A DNA stretch of 64,000 nt from Methylomonas rhizoryzae (GCF_008632455.1 NZ_CP043929.1:4402001-4466000), one strand, 5' to 3'; shown: positions 1 to 9,074, counted from the first letter of the stretch. Notes: a model not told the origin generated them from the sequence alone. Program-made: numbers and translations.

Positions 1-513
1 TCGGGCGCCGCTTGGAACGTCAACGCACCGGTCGAACTGTTGATGCTGAATTCCGCGGCGTCGGCTCCGCCGCTTATCGAGTAGCTCAAGGTCTGCCCGG
101 TATCCGAGTCGGTAGCGGTCACCGTTGTTACAGCCGTGGTGTTTTCCGTAATGGAAACCGACGCCGAAGCGCCACCGCCGTCCGAGGTAATCGTCGGTGT
201 AAATTCGTTGACCTCGGTAACGGTGACCGCAATATCCTGAGTATCCGAGGCGGTGCCGTCGCTGACTTGCACCTGCACGTCGTAAACGTTATCAGTACCG
301 GAGTCGGTCGGATTTTCGAAATCCGGCGCCGATAGAAAACTCAGCACCCCGGTGCTGCTGTTGATGCTGAAGCTAGCGGCGTCGGCGCCGCCGCTAATCG
401 AGTAAGTCAAGGTATCGCCGCTGTCGGCGTCGGTCGCGGTTACGGTCGTGACGGCCGTGCCGTTTTCGGCTACGTTGACCGAGGCGGTGGCGCCGCCGCC
501 GTTGGAAGTAATT
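1..513 (-). repeat. Tandem 321-bp coding repeat (cadherin-like modules)
   Basis: Bases about 39-150 and 360-470 are nearly the same sequence 321 bp apart. They encode successive 107-residue modules with shared motifs TVTATD, YSISGGADAA and FSINSSTG. More copies are likely beyond the left edge, since the second copy is truncated there. Confidence 0.8.
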
Positions 514-3044
514 ACCGGGGTGCTATTCGCGGTGGACGTGATGCTGCTGCTATTGGCGGCGGTCAATCCGCCGGATGTCGCGCGCAACGCCAGCGTGTTG
601 GAACTGCCGGAATTGGTATATTGCAGAGCCAAACCGGTAAAAGTCGCCACCCCGTTGACGTAGGTTGCGCCGGTACTGGCAGTCGACAAAGTAACCGTGG
701 TTCCCGTCCCGTCCTGATCGCCGGAGCTGACGCTAAGACTGTTGACTGTGCCGTCTACGGTACCGTCGTTGGGATCGGTGACCGACAATACCAGGTTGGT
801 CGCATAATCGGTATCGACGAGACCATTGGCGTCAACTGCGCTGACGACCGGTACCGTCGAAAAACCGGTGGACACGCCGCTGCTAATAGCGGTCGGCGCA
901 GGCTGGGTGCTGAAAATCAATCGAGTCGCCACCACGTCCGGATTGATGGTAGTGGAGGTAGCACCGGTCAACGATCCGCTGGATGCGCTCAGCGTGAAAT
1001 TGGCGTCGGCATCCGATGCAGAGGTATAACTGATGTTGGTAAACGTAGCGATCCCGGCACTTGCTGCTAGCGTGGCGGTACCGCCTAAAATACCGCTACC
1101 GTTTTCGCTAAGCGAGACATTTGAGGTATAACCGGTATCAAGATTGCCGCGTGCATCCACGGCCATCACAATCGGCTGCGTACCGAAAGTACTACCGCTG
1201 GTAACCGTCGCGGATGGATTTTGCGAAAACACCAATTGCGTAGCCGTCACGTCGACAGCCGCGCCGGAACCGTTAGTCACGTTCGCTTGGCTGGCCGCCA
1301 TGGTCGAACTGCCCGAACCGGTGGTAAAAGCGGAAGCGTTGGTCGAAAGAATTAATGTATGACCGTCGGTGATGTCGTTACTCGAGGTACTGTCGTTGTA
1401 ATAGGCGCTGATGGTATACGTCTCGGAGCCGCCGTCCGCAATGGATAGACTCAGACTCGAAAAGGTGATTTTGTCGGTCCCAGAATCGTATGTCCCCTGC
1501 ACGTTGCTGGCATCGGGGCCGTTTAGCAGGAATACCATGTTGGCGCGTTCGGCGTCTGTCGTTGTACCGGATACGTCAACCGCGAATGCGCTGATGGTAG
1601 TCGCTACCCCGTCGGACGTTCCGGCATCGCTAACGGTAAAATCCAGCAAATTTACGGCGGTGCCGGACGAGGTTGCGGTGGTGCCGAAACTGGACGCTTC
1701 CGAGCCGGCGCCAGCCGTCACGGTGGAACTAGTATCGATGGGCGGAGCAGCAGTCGTGTCGCCACTTAAGCTATCTACAGTGAAATTGAAAAAGTCAGTA
1801 CTGCTAAACTCCAGGGTATCCAATGTCACACTACTGAAATTAACCGTCGCCCCCCCGGATGAGGAAACAGTCTGCGTTGACTGGGTTGTTCCGCCTAATT
1901 TAGCATTCAATGTAACGCTGGCAGAATTGACCAACTCCACCCAAACAGAGTCCAACTTCCATGACCCGCCACCGGCTTTAGTAATCGTAAAAACTTCGGT
2001 TGTACCGGAATTGGGTACGTGCCCCGCGTTTCCAGATCCAGAATTTAAATCCAAAGAACTAGTATTGCTTTGCCCGTACTGGTTCCACCACAACGCATGT
2101 CCACCATCGCCGGTAGAACTGGCGGTCAAACGAAATACCGTACCGCTGGCGGTAAAATCGAAGTAGCTATTCTGCGAGGTCGAACCTTCCGTATCTATAA
2201 AAAATTCGCCGGAATCGACAACCCCATTAGAACTGCCCAAATTCGAATCCGCATCGGCGAGCGATAAGCCGCTCCAGTTGAAGACTTCGGTAAACGCCGT
2301 TAAGGCGTAAGCGTAGTTCTGCTGGGCCGCGGTGGTAATACCGAGCGAAGTCGAGATTTGGCCGGTACTGCTTTCCAATTCCCAATCGCCTCCTAAGGCC
2401 GCCGCGCCGGTAATGTCGCTACTCGCCGCCACGTCAGCGCCGGTGAATTGCGCGATAGCGTTTACTAACGCAGCACCGGCGCTGCCTTCGGCAATATCGC
2501 AGCCGTAAAGCAAGATGTCACCATCGGCGTTCAATGCACTGCCGATTTGCTGCAAAGCGTCTGCATAATCAGCGATGTTGTCGTTATCCAGACTCAGCGA
2601 GCCGAGTCCAACCTGAGCAGCCGAACCGTGCGAAACGATGTGGATGGCGTCTATGCCGGTTCGCCCATCCAAAATATCGGCGATCTGCGCCAAACCGTCC
2701 TGCCCGGCATCGAGCAGATGCACTTCGATACCACTCGCTACACCGGAGAGTAAGGTTTGATAGTCGGCAACGTTGCTTTCGATAAACAACACTTCATTGC
2801 GCTGGTCGGCGGTTTCAGCCGAAACCGCTGGCGGCGTGTAATTCGCGGTCGCATCTAGCAAACTCTGCATATCGCCGCCGTGAGCTTCGCTTTCGGTCAT
2901 GGCCTGCGTGTCGGCAGTGGCATCGGCAGTAGCGGCCGCCGCGCCGTCAAAAAACAAGCGCGGCTCCAGCGCAAACGCGGTTAGCAGAGGCTTAGATGAA
3001 ATGCCGCTCGAACCGTTAGCCCGTTTTCCGCTGCCGATTTTCAT
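1..3044 (-). CDS. Giant LEPR/DUF4347 cadherin-like adhesin (N-terminal part, runs off the left edge)
   Basis: The minus-strand frame is open from an ATG at 3044 to base 1, giving 1,014 codons with no stop. An AGGAG ribosome site lies about 8 bases before the ATG. Residues 26-34 read LEPRLFFDG, the LEPR signature found near the start of very large surface proteins. Residues about 84-245 form a DUF4347 domain, including HIVSHG and LLYGCDIAEG. Serine/threonine/glycine-rich beta segments follow, with two Big- or filamin-like repeats at about 596-707 and 708-840. Two cadherin-like repeats of 107 residues (321 bp period) begin near 842 and 950, and the second is cut by the window edge. Proteins of this type are usually exported by type I secretion and act in adhesion or biofilm. 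The secretion signal would be C-terminal and is not visible, so that route is inferred. There is no N-terminal Sec signal. Confidence 0.85.
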   Translation of the reverse strand, partial: MKIGSGKRANGSSGISSKPLLTAFALEPRLFFDGAAAATADATADTQAMTESEAHGGDMQSLLDATANYTPPAVSAETADQRNEVLFIESNVADYQTLLSGVASGIEVHLLDAGQDGLAQIADILDGRTGIDAIHIVSHGSAAQVGLGSLSLDNDNIADYADALQQIGSALNADGDILLYGCDIAEGSAGAALVNAIAQFTGADVAASSDITGAAALGGDWELESSTGQISTSLGITTAAQQNYAYALTAFTEVFNWSGLSLADADSNLGSSNGVVDSGEFFIDTEGSTSQNSYFDFTASGTVFRLTASSTGDGGHALWWNQYGQSNTSSLDLNSGSGNAGHVPNSGTTEVFTITKAGGGSWKLDSVWVELVNSASVTLNAKLGGTTQSTQTVSSSGGATVNFSSVTLDTLEFSSTDFFNFTVDSLSGDTTAAPPIDTSSTVTAGAGSEASSFGTTATSSGTAVNLLDFTVSDAGTSDGVATTISAFAVDVSGTTTDAERANMVFLLNGPDASNVQGTYDSGTDKITFSSLSLSIADGGSETYTISAYYNDSTSSNDITDGHTLILSTNASAFTTGSGSSTMAASQANVTNGSGAAVDVTATQLVFSQNPSATVTSGSTFGTQPIVMAVDARGNLDTGYTSNVSLSENGSGILGGTATLAASAGIATFTNISYTSASDADANFTLSASSGSLTGATSTTINPDVVATRLIFSTQPAPTAISSGVSTGFSTVPVVSAVDANGLVDTDYATNLVLSVTDPNDGTVDGTVNSLSVSSGDQDGTGTTVTLSTASTGATYVNGVATFTGLALQYTNSGSSNTLALRATSGGLTAANSSSITSTANSTPVITSNGGGATASVNVAENGTAVTTVTATDADSGDTLTYSISGGADAASFSINSSTGVLSFLSAPDFENPTDSGTDNVYDVQVQVSDGTASDTQDIAVTVTEVNEFTPTITSDGGGASASVSITENTTAVTTVTATDSDTGQTLSYSISGGADAAEFSINSSTGALTFQAAP

Positions 3045-3342
3045 GCTAACTCCTATGCTAAGTTTAATTTGCCACCTGAACAGACGCAGGTGCGCGGGGT
3101 AACGAATTAAACACGTTTTGAGCTCGTTATCACAGCGGCTAAGCCTAGACAAAGATCAAAATTTGTCCACCGTCACAAACCCTTTTGAGTTCGCCTGCTT
3201 CAGCCGTGGTTTGCCGCGATCCGGCATCCGTTGGCCGCCAGCCGCGCAAAGTCTGTTCGAAGAAGAATAGCGAGGAGAACTAAACACGTCAGCAACAAGC
3301 GGCGCAGCGCTTGCCACTGAGCATGGATGGAAAATGAGATGC
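3045..3342. other. Intergenic region upstream of the adhesin
   Basis: This is the leader and promoter region of the adhesin and the downstream flank of the cyclodeaminase gene, both on the minus strand. It holds a CACCTG/CAGGTG inverted repeat at 3073-3092 in the adhesin 5' leader and a GACAAA/TTTGTC palindrome at 3148-3167. I see no convincing sigma70 promoter, terminator or small gene here. Confidence 0.5.
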
Positions 3343-3972
3343 TTATAGCTTAGATTGGACGATGCGGTACACGGCGCTGGCTTCTTCCTCCGCGCCGCCC
3401 AAAACCTCATTCAGTTCGGCCAATTTGGTGTCAGCAAACGCCCGATCTTTCAAGGCTCCGGCGTTGATCTGCACGTTCAACGCGGCACTTTTCAAACCGG
3501 CGTAGGCGGCCATGACCGCCACACCTGCATCGCTGATGACCCCTAAATTACCTTTTTCGGCTGCCACCCGGCTTAACGTTACCACTTTTGCACAAGCCTT
3601 GGCGCAGTCTAATGGTACGTCGGTAGCGACCCGCAACGCGGCTTGGATCTGCGCGTTACGGGCAGCTTTTTCCTCGTCGCTGGCTTTAGGCATCGCATAG
3701 CAAGCCATTAACTGGTCGAACACCTCGATGTCGGACTTGATCATGCCGGTCAAAGCCCCGCGAAGTCTTTCAGATTCTCCCAATAGAGCGACCAGTTCCG
3801 CTTCAACTTCGGCGTATTTGGGCTTGCCTATCGTCAAATTGCAGACCATGCTGACCAATGCAGCCGCTTGCGCGCCCATCAGCGCCGCGGCGCTTCCGCC
3901 GCCCGGCGTGGCTTGTTTGCCGGCCAATTCGTCTAAAAACCGGCTGAGCGGTTTATCTTTCATTTCCGTCAT
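3343..3972 (-). CDS. fchA: FchA-like methenyl-tetrahydrofolate cyclohydrolase / cyclodeaminase family protein
   Basis: The 209-residue product belongs to the formiminotransferase-cyclodeaminase family, shown by the N-terminal TPGGGSAAA glycine loop and the all-helical remainder with VPLDCAKACAKV. In methylotrophs the stand-alone form (FchA) interconverts methenyl- and formyl-tetrahydrofolate in the cytoplasm for one-carbon transfer. In other bacteria the same fold deaminates formiminotetrahydrofolate. No histidine-use genes lie nearby, so the one-carbon role is preferred but inferred. It ends 9 bp downstream of cysS on the same strand, so the two are probably co-transcribed. Length is normal for the family (about 200-210 residues). 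Confidence 0.8.
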   Translation of the reverse strand: MTEMKDKPLSRFLDELAGKQATPGGGSAAALMGAQAAALVSMVCNLTIGKPKYAEVEAELVALLGESERLRGALTGMIKSDIEVFDQLMACYAMPKASDEEKAARNAQIQAALRVATDVPLDCAKACAKVVTLSRVAAEKGNLGVISDAGVAVMAAYAGLKSAALNVQINAGALKDRAFADTKLAELNEVLGGAEEEASAVYRIVQSKL

Positions 3973-3981
3973 GACTGTTCC

Positions 3982-5355
3982 TTAATTTTCCCGCCGCCAA
4001 ATGGTGTTACCGCCGGCTACGTCTTCCAATAGTATGCCTTGCTGTTTTAACCGGTCGCGAATCGCGTCGGCTTGCGCCCAATCCTTGTTGGCTTTAGCGA
4101 CTTTGCGCGCGGCGATTTGCGCATCGATGTCCGTTTCCGACAATCCGCTGTCCAAGCCGCTGCCTTTTAAAAATTGTTCAGGATCGTCTTGCAACAAACC
4201 GAGGATGCAAGCCAAACCCTTTAAGGTAGCGGCCAACCCGGCTTTGTCGCTGGCTTTGTTGAGTTCCCTTGCCAGGTCGAACAACACCGAAAGCGCCAGC
4301 GGGGTATTGAAATCGTCGTCCATGGCTTGTTCGAAACGCAGTTTGTAGTCGGCGTCGATTACCGATTCGCCTATTTCCACGCCACGCAAGGCGGTATACA
4401 AGCGGGTCAAAGCAGCGCCCGCTTCATCCAATTGCTCGTCGGCGTAGTTCAGCGGGCTGCGGTAGTGGCTGGACAAAATAAAAAAGCGGATCACTTCAGG
4501 CCGGTATTGCTTCAGTACCTCGCGCACCGTGAAAAAATTGCCCAAGGATTTGGACATTTTCTCTTCGTTTACCCGCACGAAGCCGTTATGCATCCAGTAA
4601 TTGACGAACGGCTCGCCGGTAGCGCCTTCGGATTGGGCAATTTCGTTTTCGTGGTGCGGAAACTGCAAATCCATGCCGCCGCCATGGATGTCGAAATGAT
4701 TGCCCAAGCAGCACGTGGACATGGCCGAGCATTCGATATGCCAGCCGGGTCGCCCTTGGCCCCAAGGCGAATCCCAATACGGCTCGCCGGGTTTGGCCAT
4801 TTTCCACAACACGAAATCCAAGGGGTCGCGCTTGGCATTGTCAACGTCGACCCGCTCGCCGGCGTTCAAATCCTCGGTGTTTTTACCGGACAATTTGCCG
4901 TAGCCCTCGAACTTGCTCACGCTGTAAAACACGTCGCCGTTGCTGCCGACGTAGGCATAATTGTTATCAATTAATGTTTCGATCATCGAAATTATGTCGC
5001 CAATGGAACTTGTGGCTCTGGGTTCGATATCCGGCGGCAGTACCGACAAAGCCCGCTCGTCTTCGTGCATCGCGGCGATGAAGCGCTCGGTTAACGCGCT
5101 GAAGTCCTCGCCGTTTTGATGGGCGCGCTGGATAATTTTGTCGTCGATATCGGTGACATTACGCACATAGGTTAATTGGTAACCGGCATGACGCAGATAG
5201 CGGGCCACGGTATCGAAAACCACCATCACGCGGGCGTGGCCGATATGGCAGTAGTCGTATACCGTCATGCCGCAGACGTACATGCCGACTTTGCCGGGTT
5301 GGCGCGGCACGAATTCCTGCTTGCTTCGAGTGAGGGTGTTATAGATTTTCAACAT
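3982..5355 (-). CDS. cysS: Cysteinyl-tRNA synthetase
   Basis: This is a class I aminoacyl-tRNA synthetase that charges tRNA-Cys. The 457-residue product is close to the usual 460. HIGH is at residues 37-40 and KMSKS at 266-270. The zinc-site residues C28, C209 and the FPHHENE histidines (234-235) are all present. The ATG start at 5355 gives the expected MLKIYNTLTR opening. It lies 9 bp upstream of the fchA-like gene, which suggests an operon, and is divergent from the cyclophilin gene across about 110 bp. Confidence 0.97.
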   Translation of the reverse strand: MLKIYNTLTRSKQEFVPRQPGKVGMYVCGMTVYDYCHIGHARVMVVFDTVARYLRHAGYQLTYVRNVTDIDDKIIQRAHQNGEDFSALTERFIAAMHEDERALSVLPPDIEPRATSSIGDIISMIETLIDNNYAYVGSNGDVFYSVSKFEGYGKLSGKNTEDLNAGERVDVDNAKRDPLDFVLWKMAKPGEPYWDSPWGQGRPGWHIECSAMSTCCLGNHFDIHGGGMDLQFPHHENEIAQSEGATGEPFVNYWMHNGFVRVNEEKMSKSLGNFFTVREVLKQYRPEVIRFFILSSHYRSPLNYADEQLDEAGAALTRLYTALRGVEIGESVIDADYKLRFEQAMDDDFNTPLALSVLFDLARELNKASDKAGLAATLKGLACILGLLQDDPEQFLKGSGLDSGLSETDIDAQIAARKVAKANKDWAQADAIRDRLKQQGILLEDVAGGNTIWRREN

Positions 5356-5469
5356 GTTGGGGAAAGTGGAATACAGCTAAAGACCCGGCAATCTATCAAG
5401 GTTGTGGCTTCTCTTTCAAGCCGAAAACACCTAGAATTCGTGGCTTGCAGCGAACACAAGGAGCTTTAC

Positions 5470-6051
5470 ATGCTGAGATTGCCTGCTTTTTTGATGCTGT
5501 TTTTGTCTTCAACCCTTTTATTTGCAACGGAAAAATCAATGTCCGATACACCCACCAAAGTCAAACTGACCACTAGTTTGGGCGCTGTCGTCATCCAACT
5601 GGACACCGCCAAAGCGCCGGTCACCACGGCCAACTTTATCGAATACGTCAAAAGCGGTTTCTACGACGGCACGATCTTTCACCGCGTCATCAAAGACTTC
5701 ATGGCCCAAGGCGGCGGTTTCGACACCGGCTTCGAGCAAAAAACCACCCAAGCGCCTATCAAAAACGAAGCGGACAACGGCCTGAAAAACAAACGCGGCA
5801 CGCTGGCGATGGCTCGCACCAACGATCCGCATTCCGCCACTGCACAGTTTTTCATCAACTACAAAGACAACAGTTTTCTGGACTTTACTTCGGCAACTCC
5901 CAGCGGCTGGGGCTACGCGGTTTTCGGCGAAGTCGTCGAAGGCATGGACGTAGTCGACGAAATGGCCAAGCAACCGACCGGCAACCGCGGCATGCACCAA
6001 GACGTACCCAAAACCGACATCGTGATCGAGAAAGCCGAACTCGTTCAATAA
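5470..6051 (+). CDS. Periplasmic peptidyl-prolyl cis-trans isomerase (cyclophilin)
   Basis: The ATG at 5470 follows a good AAGGAG ribosome site. It gives 193 residues with a Sec signal peptide (about 1-22) followed by a complete cyclophilin domain of about 165 residues. Diagnostic motifs are FHRVIKDFMAQGG, the AMARTNDPHSATAQFF stretch and the GYAVFGEV end. It catalyses proline isomerisation in exported proteins. An internal ATG at 5539 would yield a cytoplasmic PpiB-like form beginning MSDTPTK, but the strong upstream ribosome site and hydrophobic leader favour export. A hairpin follows the stop codon. Confidence 0.9.
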   Translation: MLRLPAFLMLFLSSTLLFATEKSMSDTPTKVKLTTSLGAVVIQLDTAKAPVTTANFIEYVKSGFYDGTIFHRVIKDFMAQGGGFDTGFEQKTTQAPIKNEADNGLKNKRGTLAMARTNDPHSATAQFFINYKDNSFLDFTSATPSGWGYAVFGEVVEGMDVVDEMAKQPTGNRGMHQDVPKTDIVIEKAELVQ

Positions 6052-6058
6052 TGCCATG

Positions 6059-6096
6059 GCCGGATCGGTAGGCGCCGGTCCGGCGTTTCTCCCCCT
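6059..6096 (+). terminator. Terminator-like hairpin after the cyclophilin gene
   Basis: A 10-bp stem (6059-6068 with 6075-6084, one T-G wobble) closes a 6-base loop just after the stop codon. It is followed by a pyrimidine tract (GTTTCTCCCCCTT) rather than a pure T run. It probably separates this gene from lpxH. The imperfect T tract lowers confidence. Confidence 0.6.
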
Positions 6097-6111
6097 TATT
6101 CATTTGCGGTC

Positions 6112-6837
6112 TTGAAACGCGAAATTTTATTCATCTCCGATTTGCACCTCTCCCTGGAAAAAACCGAGATCACTCGGCGCTTTCTGGAGTTTCTAGCGTC
6201 CCGCGCCCCCAGAGCCCGAGCGCTTTACATTCTGGGCGATTTATTCGACGCCTGGATAGGCGATGACGACAATACGCCGCCCATCCAGCCGGTCAAGCGG
6301 GCTCTCAACACGCTGGTTGCCAGCGGCACTGCGGTGTATTTGATGTTGGGCAACCGGGATTTCCTGCTGAGCCAACGTTTTGCGGCCGAAACCGGGGTAA
6401 AGCTATTAGGCGACTATGAACTGATCGACTTGAACGGCCGACGCACCTTATTGACCCACGGCGACTTGCTATGCAGCGACGATGTGCCTTATCAAGCTTT
6501 TCGGGCCAAATCCCGTAGCCCGGAGTGGCAACAAGCAGTGTTGAGCAAACCCTTATGGCTACGCTTGCTGGCAGCTAGATGGTACCGCTTGCGCAGCTAT
6601 TGGCACAAACGGCAAAAGTCGGCGGAAATTATGGACGTCAATCCGCAAACCGTAGAACAAGCAATGCGCCAATTCGGGTGCTCGGTATTGATACACGGCC
6701 ATACTCACCGGCCGGCAAAACATGAACTGATTATTGACGGGGTTCCGGCGCAACGTTGGGTGCTCGCCGACTGGAAAAAGGACCGGGCCGAGTGTTTGTG
6801 CTGGCATGGCAGCGGTTTTGCGACGGAACGCTATTAG
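6112..6837 (+). CDS. lpxH: UDP-2,3-diacylglucosamine hydrolase
   Basis: LpxH makes lipid X in lipid A biosynthesis at the inner face of the cytoplasmic membrane. The 241-residue product carries the metallophosphoesterase metal motifs in order: FISDLHLS, LGDLFDAWIGDD, GNRDFL, THGDLL and GHTHRP. The likely start is TTG at 6112 (MKREILFISD), which matches the E. coli N-terminus and length of 240. No better ATG lies nearby. A lipid A gene confirms a Gram-negative host. Confidence 0.93.
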   Translation: MKREILFISDLHLSLEKTEITRRFLEFLASRAPRARALYILGDLFDAWIGDDDNTPPIQPVKRALNTLVASGTAVYLMLGNRDFLLSQRFAAETGVKLLGDYELIDLNGRRTLLTHGDLLCSDDVPYQAFRAKSRSPEWQQAVLSKPLWLRLLAARWYRLRSYWHKRQKSAEIMDVNPQTVEQAMRQFGCSVLIHGHTHRPAKHELIIDGVPAQRWVLADWKKDRAECLCWHGSGFATERY

Positions 6838-6972
6838 GGGGAATACGCCCGCGCCTCAAACCCGGTAAAAAAATCCGGCAGCCTTTCGAGTTTCCCCGGG
6901 TACTGCCGAATGCTTACTATCTCCCGACTCTACGACATATGTGTTTTTATTTAGTTCCAACTTATCAAGCCG

Positions 6973-7173
6973 TTAAAACGCACAGCCCGATTTGACTCCA
7001 AACTTTTTCAGCACTATCGCCAACGGGCAAAAGCCGGTGAATGCCGCTTGCAGCAAATTGGCTCCCACGAACGCGGTAAACCATAACCAATTGGGCGAAT
7101 GCCAATGCGCCAGCGCCAAGCTCAGTAATATGAAGCTACCGGCAAACGCCATCACTAAACGGTCGATAGACAT
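6973..7173 (-). CDS. Small DUF2892 (YgaP-type) inner membrane protein
   Basis: The 66-residue protein has two hydrophobic helices (about 7-22 and 30-48) and the short FTGFCPLAIVLKKFG end typical of DUF2892. That family is often fused to or beside rhodanese and sulfide-handling proteins. It begins 9 bp after the sulfide:quinone reductase stop, so it is almost surely co-transcribed. A supporting membrane role in sulfide oxidation is inferred from position only. Confidence 0.8.
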   Translation of the reverse strand: MSIDRLVMAFAGSFILLSLALAHWHSPNWLWFTAFVGANLLQAAFTGFCPLAIVLKKFGVKSGCAF

Positions 7174-7182
7174 TATCGCCTC

Positions 7183-8460
7183 CTATTTCAAGCGGACCAC
7201 GCCCATAAATTTCAGCATCATCCGCTCGTAAAACGGTTCGCTGATGCCCTTTCTGACTTTGCGCATAAAATATTTTTCGAATGCAATTTTGGCCAAGTGC
7301 ACCCATTTGCCGTGATTGGACCAGGTTGTGTTACGCGGCGGAATCTGCGGGACGGCCAGAAATGCGACGCCGGTATCGCCCAAATCCGCTAAACACAATG
7401 CGCTTAAACTCGGAATATCCGACGGTTCTTTACCTGCCAGTTCGTCGCGGATGTTATGCGCGGTCGCGGTAACCATGGATTCGATCATGTAACCGGTTTT
7501 AGGGGTACCGGTAGGTACCGGAGTTTTTTCGACCGGCGGCAGCGCCACGCACACGCCGACCGAATAAATGTTTTTAAAGGTCGGGTTGCGTTGGTGTTGA
7601 TCCACCACTACGAAACCGCGCGGATTGGTTAAGCCTTCGACACCACAATTGCGCACCGCGTCCACGCCGGTAAATGCCGGCAACATCATCGAATGCTTGA
7701 ACGGCAGTTCGTGCTTTTTCTTTTCGTTGCCGTCATCGTCGACTTCGGTCACATACATCATGCCCGATTCGATGCGTTCGACCTTGGCGTTGGTTATCCA
7801 GCGTATGGTTTTGTCGCGTAACACGCTTTCCAGCATACCTTTGGTATCGCCCACGCCGCCCAAGCCTAAATGGCCGATGTAGGGCTCCGAGGTAACGAAG
7901 GTCATAGGCACTTTGTCGCGAATCTTGCGTTTCCGCAGCTCGGTTTCGATAATCATCATGTACTCGTAAGCGGGTCCGAAACACGACGCGCCTTGCACCG
8001 CACCGATTACGATAGGACCGGGATCAGCCATGAAGCGCTCCCAATCGTCGGCGGCCAATGCCGCGTGATCCACATGACACACCGAAGAAGTAAAACCGCC
8101 GTGCGGGCCTAATCCCGGCACTTCGTCGAAAGCCAGACGTGGACCGGTCGCAATGACCAGATAATCGTATTCCACTGAAGTGCCGTCGGCCAAATCCACT
8201 TTGTTGCCGGGCGGGTCGACCTTGACCGCCGCTTTTTGAATAAAATTGATACCTTTTTTGGCCATGACCGGCGCCAGCTCGATTTTTAATTCTTCCGGTT
8301 TACGCCACTTTGGCGGCACCCATGGATTGGAGGGCACGAAATGAAACGTTGGAGAATCCGAAATCACCACGACTTCGTGCTCTTTACCGAGCAATTCCCG
8401 CATTTCGTATGCCATAGGCACGCCGCCTATGCCGGCTCCTAGAATTACAATTTTCGCCAT
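7183..8460 (-). CDS. sqr: Sulfide:quinone oxidoreductase
   Basis: This FAD enzyme oxidises sulfide to polysulfide or sulfur and passes electrons to the quinone pool at the inner membrane. The 425-residue product opens with the ILGAGIGG dinucleotide-binding loop. The three redox cysteines fall at C128 (SSVCHVDH), C160 (GASCFGPAYEY) and C356 (ALCLADLGD). As I recall, these match the numbering of the Acidithiobacillus ferrooxidans enzyme, which indicates the type I (SqrA-like) class. TPVPTGTPKTGYMIE near 315 is also diagnostic. It is divergent from msrB across a 218-bp region with an AT-rich palindrome. Detoxification of sulfide or supply of electrons to respiration are both plausible. Confidence 0.95.
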   Translation of the reverse strand: MAKIVILGAGIGGVPMAYEMRELLGKEHEVVVISDSPTFHFVPSNPWVPPKWRKPEELKIELAPVMAKKGINFIQKAAVKVDPPGNKVDLADGTSVEYDYLVIATGPRLAFDEVPGLGPHGGFTSSVCHVDHAALAADDWERFMADPGPIVIGAVQGASCFGPAYEYMMIIETELRKRKIRDKVPMTFVTSEPYIGHLGLGGVGDTKGMLESVLRDKTIRWITNAKVERIESGMMYVTEVDDDGNEKKKHELPFKHSMMLPAFTGVDAVRNCGVEGLTNPRGFVVVDQHQRNPTFKNIYSVGVCVALPPVEKTPVPTGTPKTGYMIESMVTATAHNIRDELAGKEPSDIPSLSALCLADLGDTGVAFLAVPQIPPRNTTWSNHGKWVHLAKIAFEKYFMRKVRKGISEPFYERMMLKFMGVVRLK

Positions 8461-8558
8461 GACTATAACCTCTCTGATACGTTGATTAAAGCGTTTCGAA
8501 GCTGCGCGCTAAGCGCCTGGTTATTGTTGTGTACGCTCCGAAACCACCGAACCGTAGA

Positions 8559-8578
8559 ATATTAGAATTTTATAATAT
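8559..8578. promoter_or_regulatory. AT-rich palindrome upstream of sqr (candidate operator)
   Basis: Perfect arms ATATTA and TAATAT flank an 8-base centre and overlap TATAAT-like -10 sequences on both strands, about 100 bp before the sqr start. AT-rich palindromes of this sort are bound by ArsR-family sulfide sensors (BigR/SqrR) in front of sulfide-oxidation genes. No regulator gene is in the window, so the assignment is inference. Confidence 0.45.
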
Positions 8579-8678
8579 ATGCAAGTCCGGACGTTTTGCA
8601 CCCCGTCGTAGACGCTTACCGATACTAGTCACAACGCGTACAATAGCCGAATCTTACTCTTATCTGTGCGGCCTCCAA

Positions 8679-9074
8679 ATGACTAAATTAGAAAACGACC
8701 TAGAGCTGTGGCGGGAAAAACTATCGCCGGAACAATTCCACATCTGCTGGGAGAAAGGCACTGAACCGCCGTTTACCGGCAAATACACCGACTGCGAGAC
8801 TCCGGGGCTATACCGTTGCGTTTGCTGCGGACACGCGTTGTTTCGCTCCGATCAAAAATTTCACTCGGGCTGCGGCTGGCCGAGTTTCTGGGAGCCGGTT
8901 AGCCCGGATGCCCTGCAAGAACACCAGGATCTGAGTCACGGCATGCGTCGGATCGAAGTCACCTGCGGCCAGTGCGGGGCGCATCTAGGCCATGTATTTC
9001 CCGACGGCCCGCCGCCGACCGGTTTGCGTTATTGCATTAATTCGGTGGTACTGGATCTGGAAGAAAACTCATGA
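8679..9074 (+). CDS. msrB: Peptide-methionine (R)-S-oxide reductase
   Basis: MsrB repairs the R form of methionine sulfoxide in proteins. With the ATG at 8679 the product has 131 residues (MTKLENDLELW...), the usual MsrB length. A longer reading from 8529 adds an arginine-rich leader with no family support. The zinc-binding pairs CVCC and CGQC and the catalytic cysteine in RYCIN near the C-terminus are all present, as is the FHSGCGWPSF core. The stop overlaps the apeB start (ATGA), so the two are translationally coupled. Confidence 0.93.
   Translation: MTKLENDLELWREKLSPEQFHICWEKGTEPPFTGKYTDCETPGLYRCVCCGHALFRSDQKFHSGCGWPSFWEPVSPDALQEHQDLSHGMRRIEVTCGQCGAHLGHVFPDGPPPTGLRYCINSVVLDLEENS

Noticed and set aside
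411..2166. Long plus-strand frames (for example 1411-2166, 251 codons) opposite the adhesin
   Set aside because: They are antisense shadows of a low-complexity GC-biased repeat gene. The minus frame has a start, a ribosome site and clear domains.
3156..3410. 84-residue minus-strand frame between the adhesin and the fchA-like gene
   Set aside because: It overlaps the fchA-like coding end, is rich in Arg, Ser and Ala with no domain, and has no ribosome site; it looks like chance.
4327..4974. 215-codon plus-strand frame inside cysS
   Set aside because: It is fully antisense to a clear cysteinyl-tRNA synthetase and has no recognisable motif.
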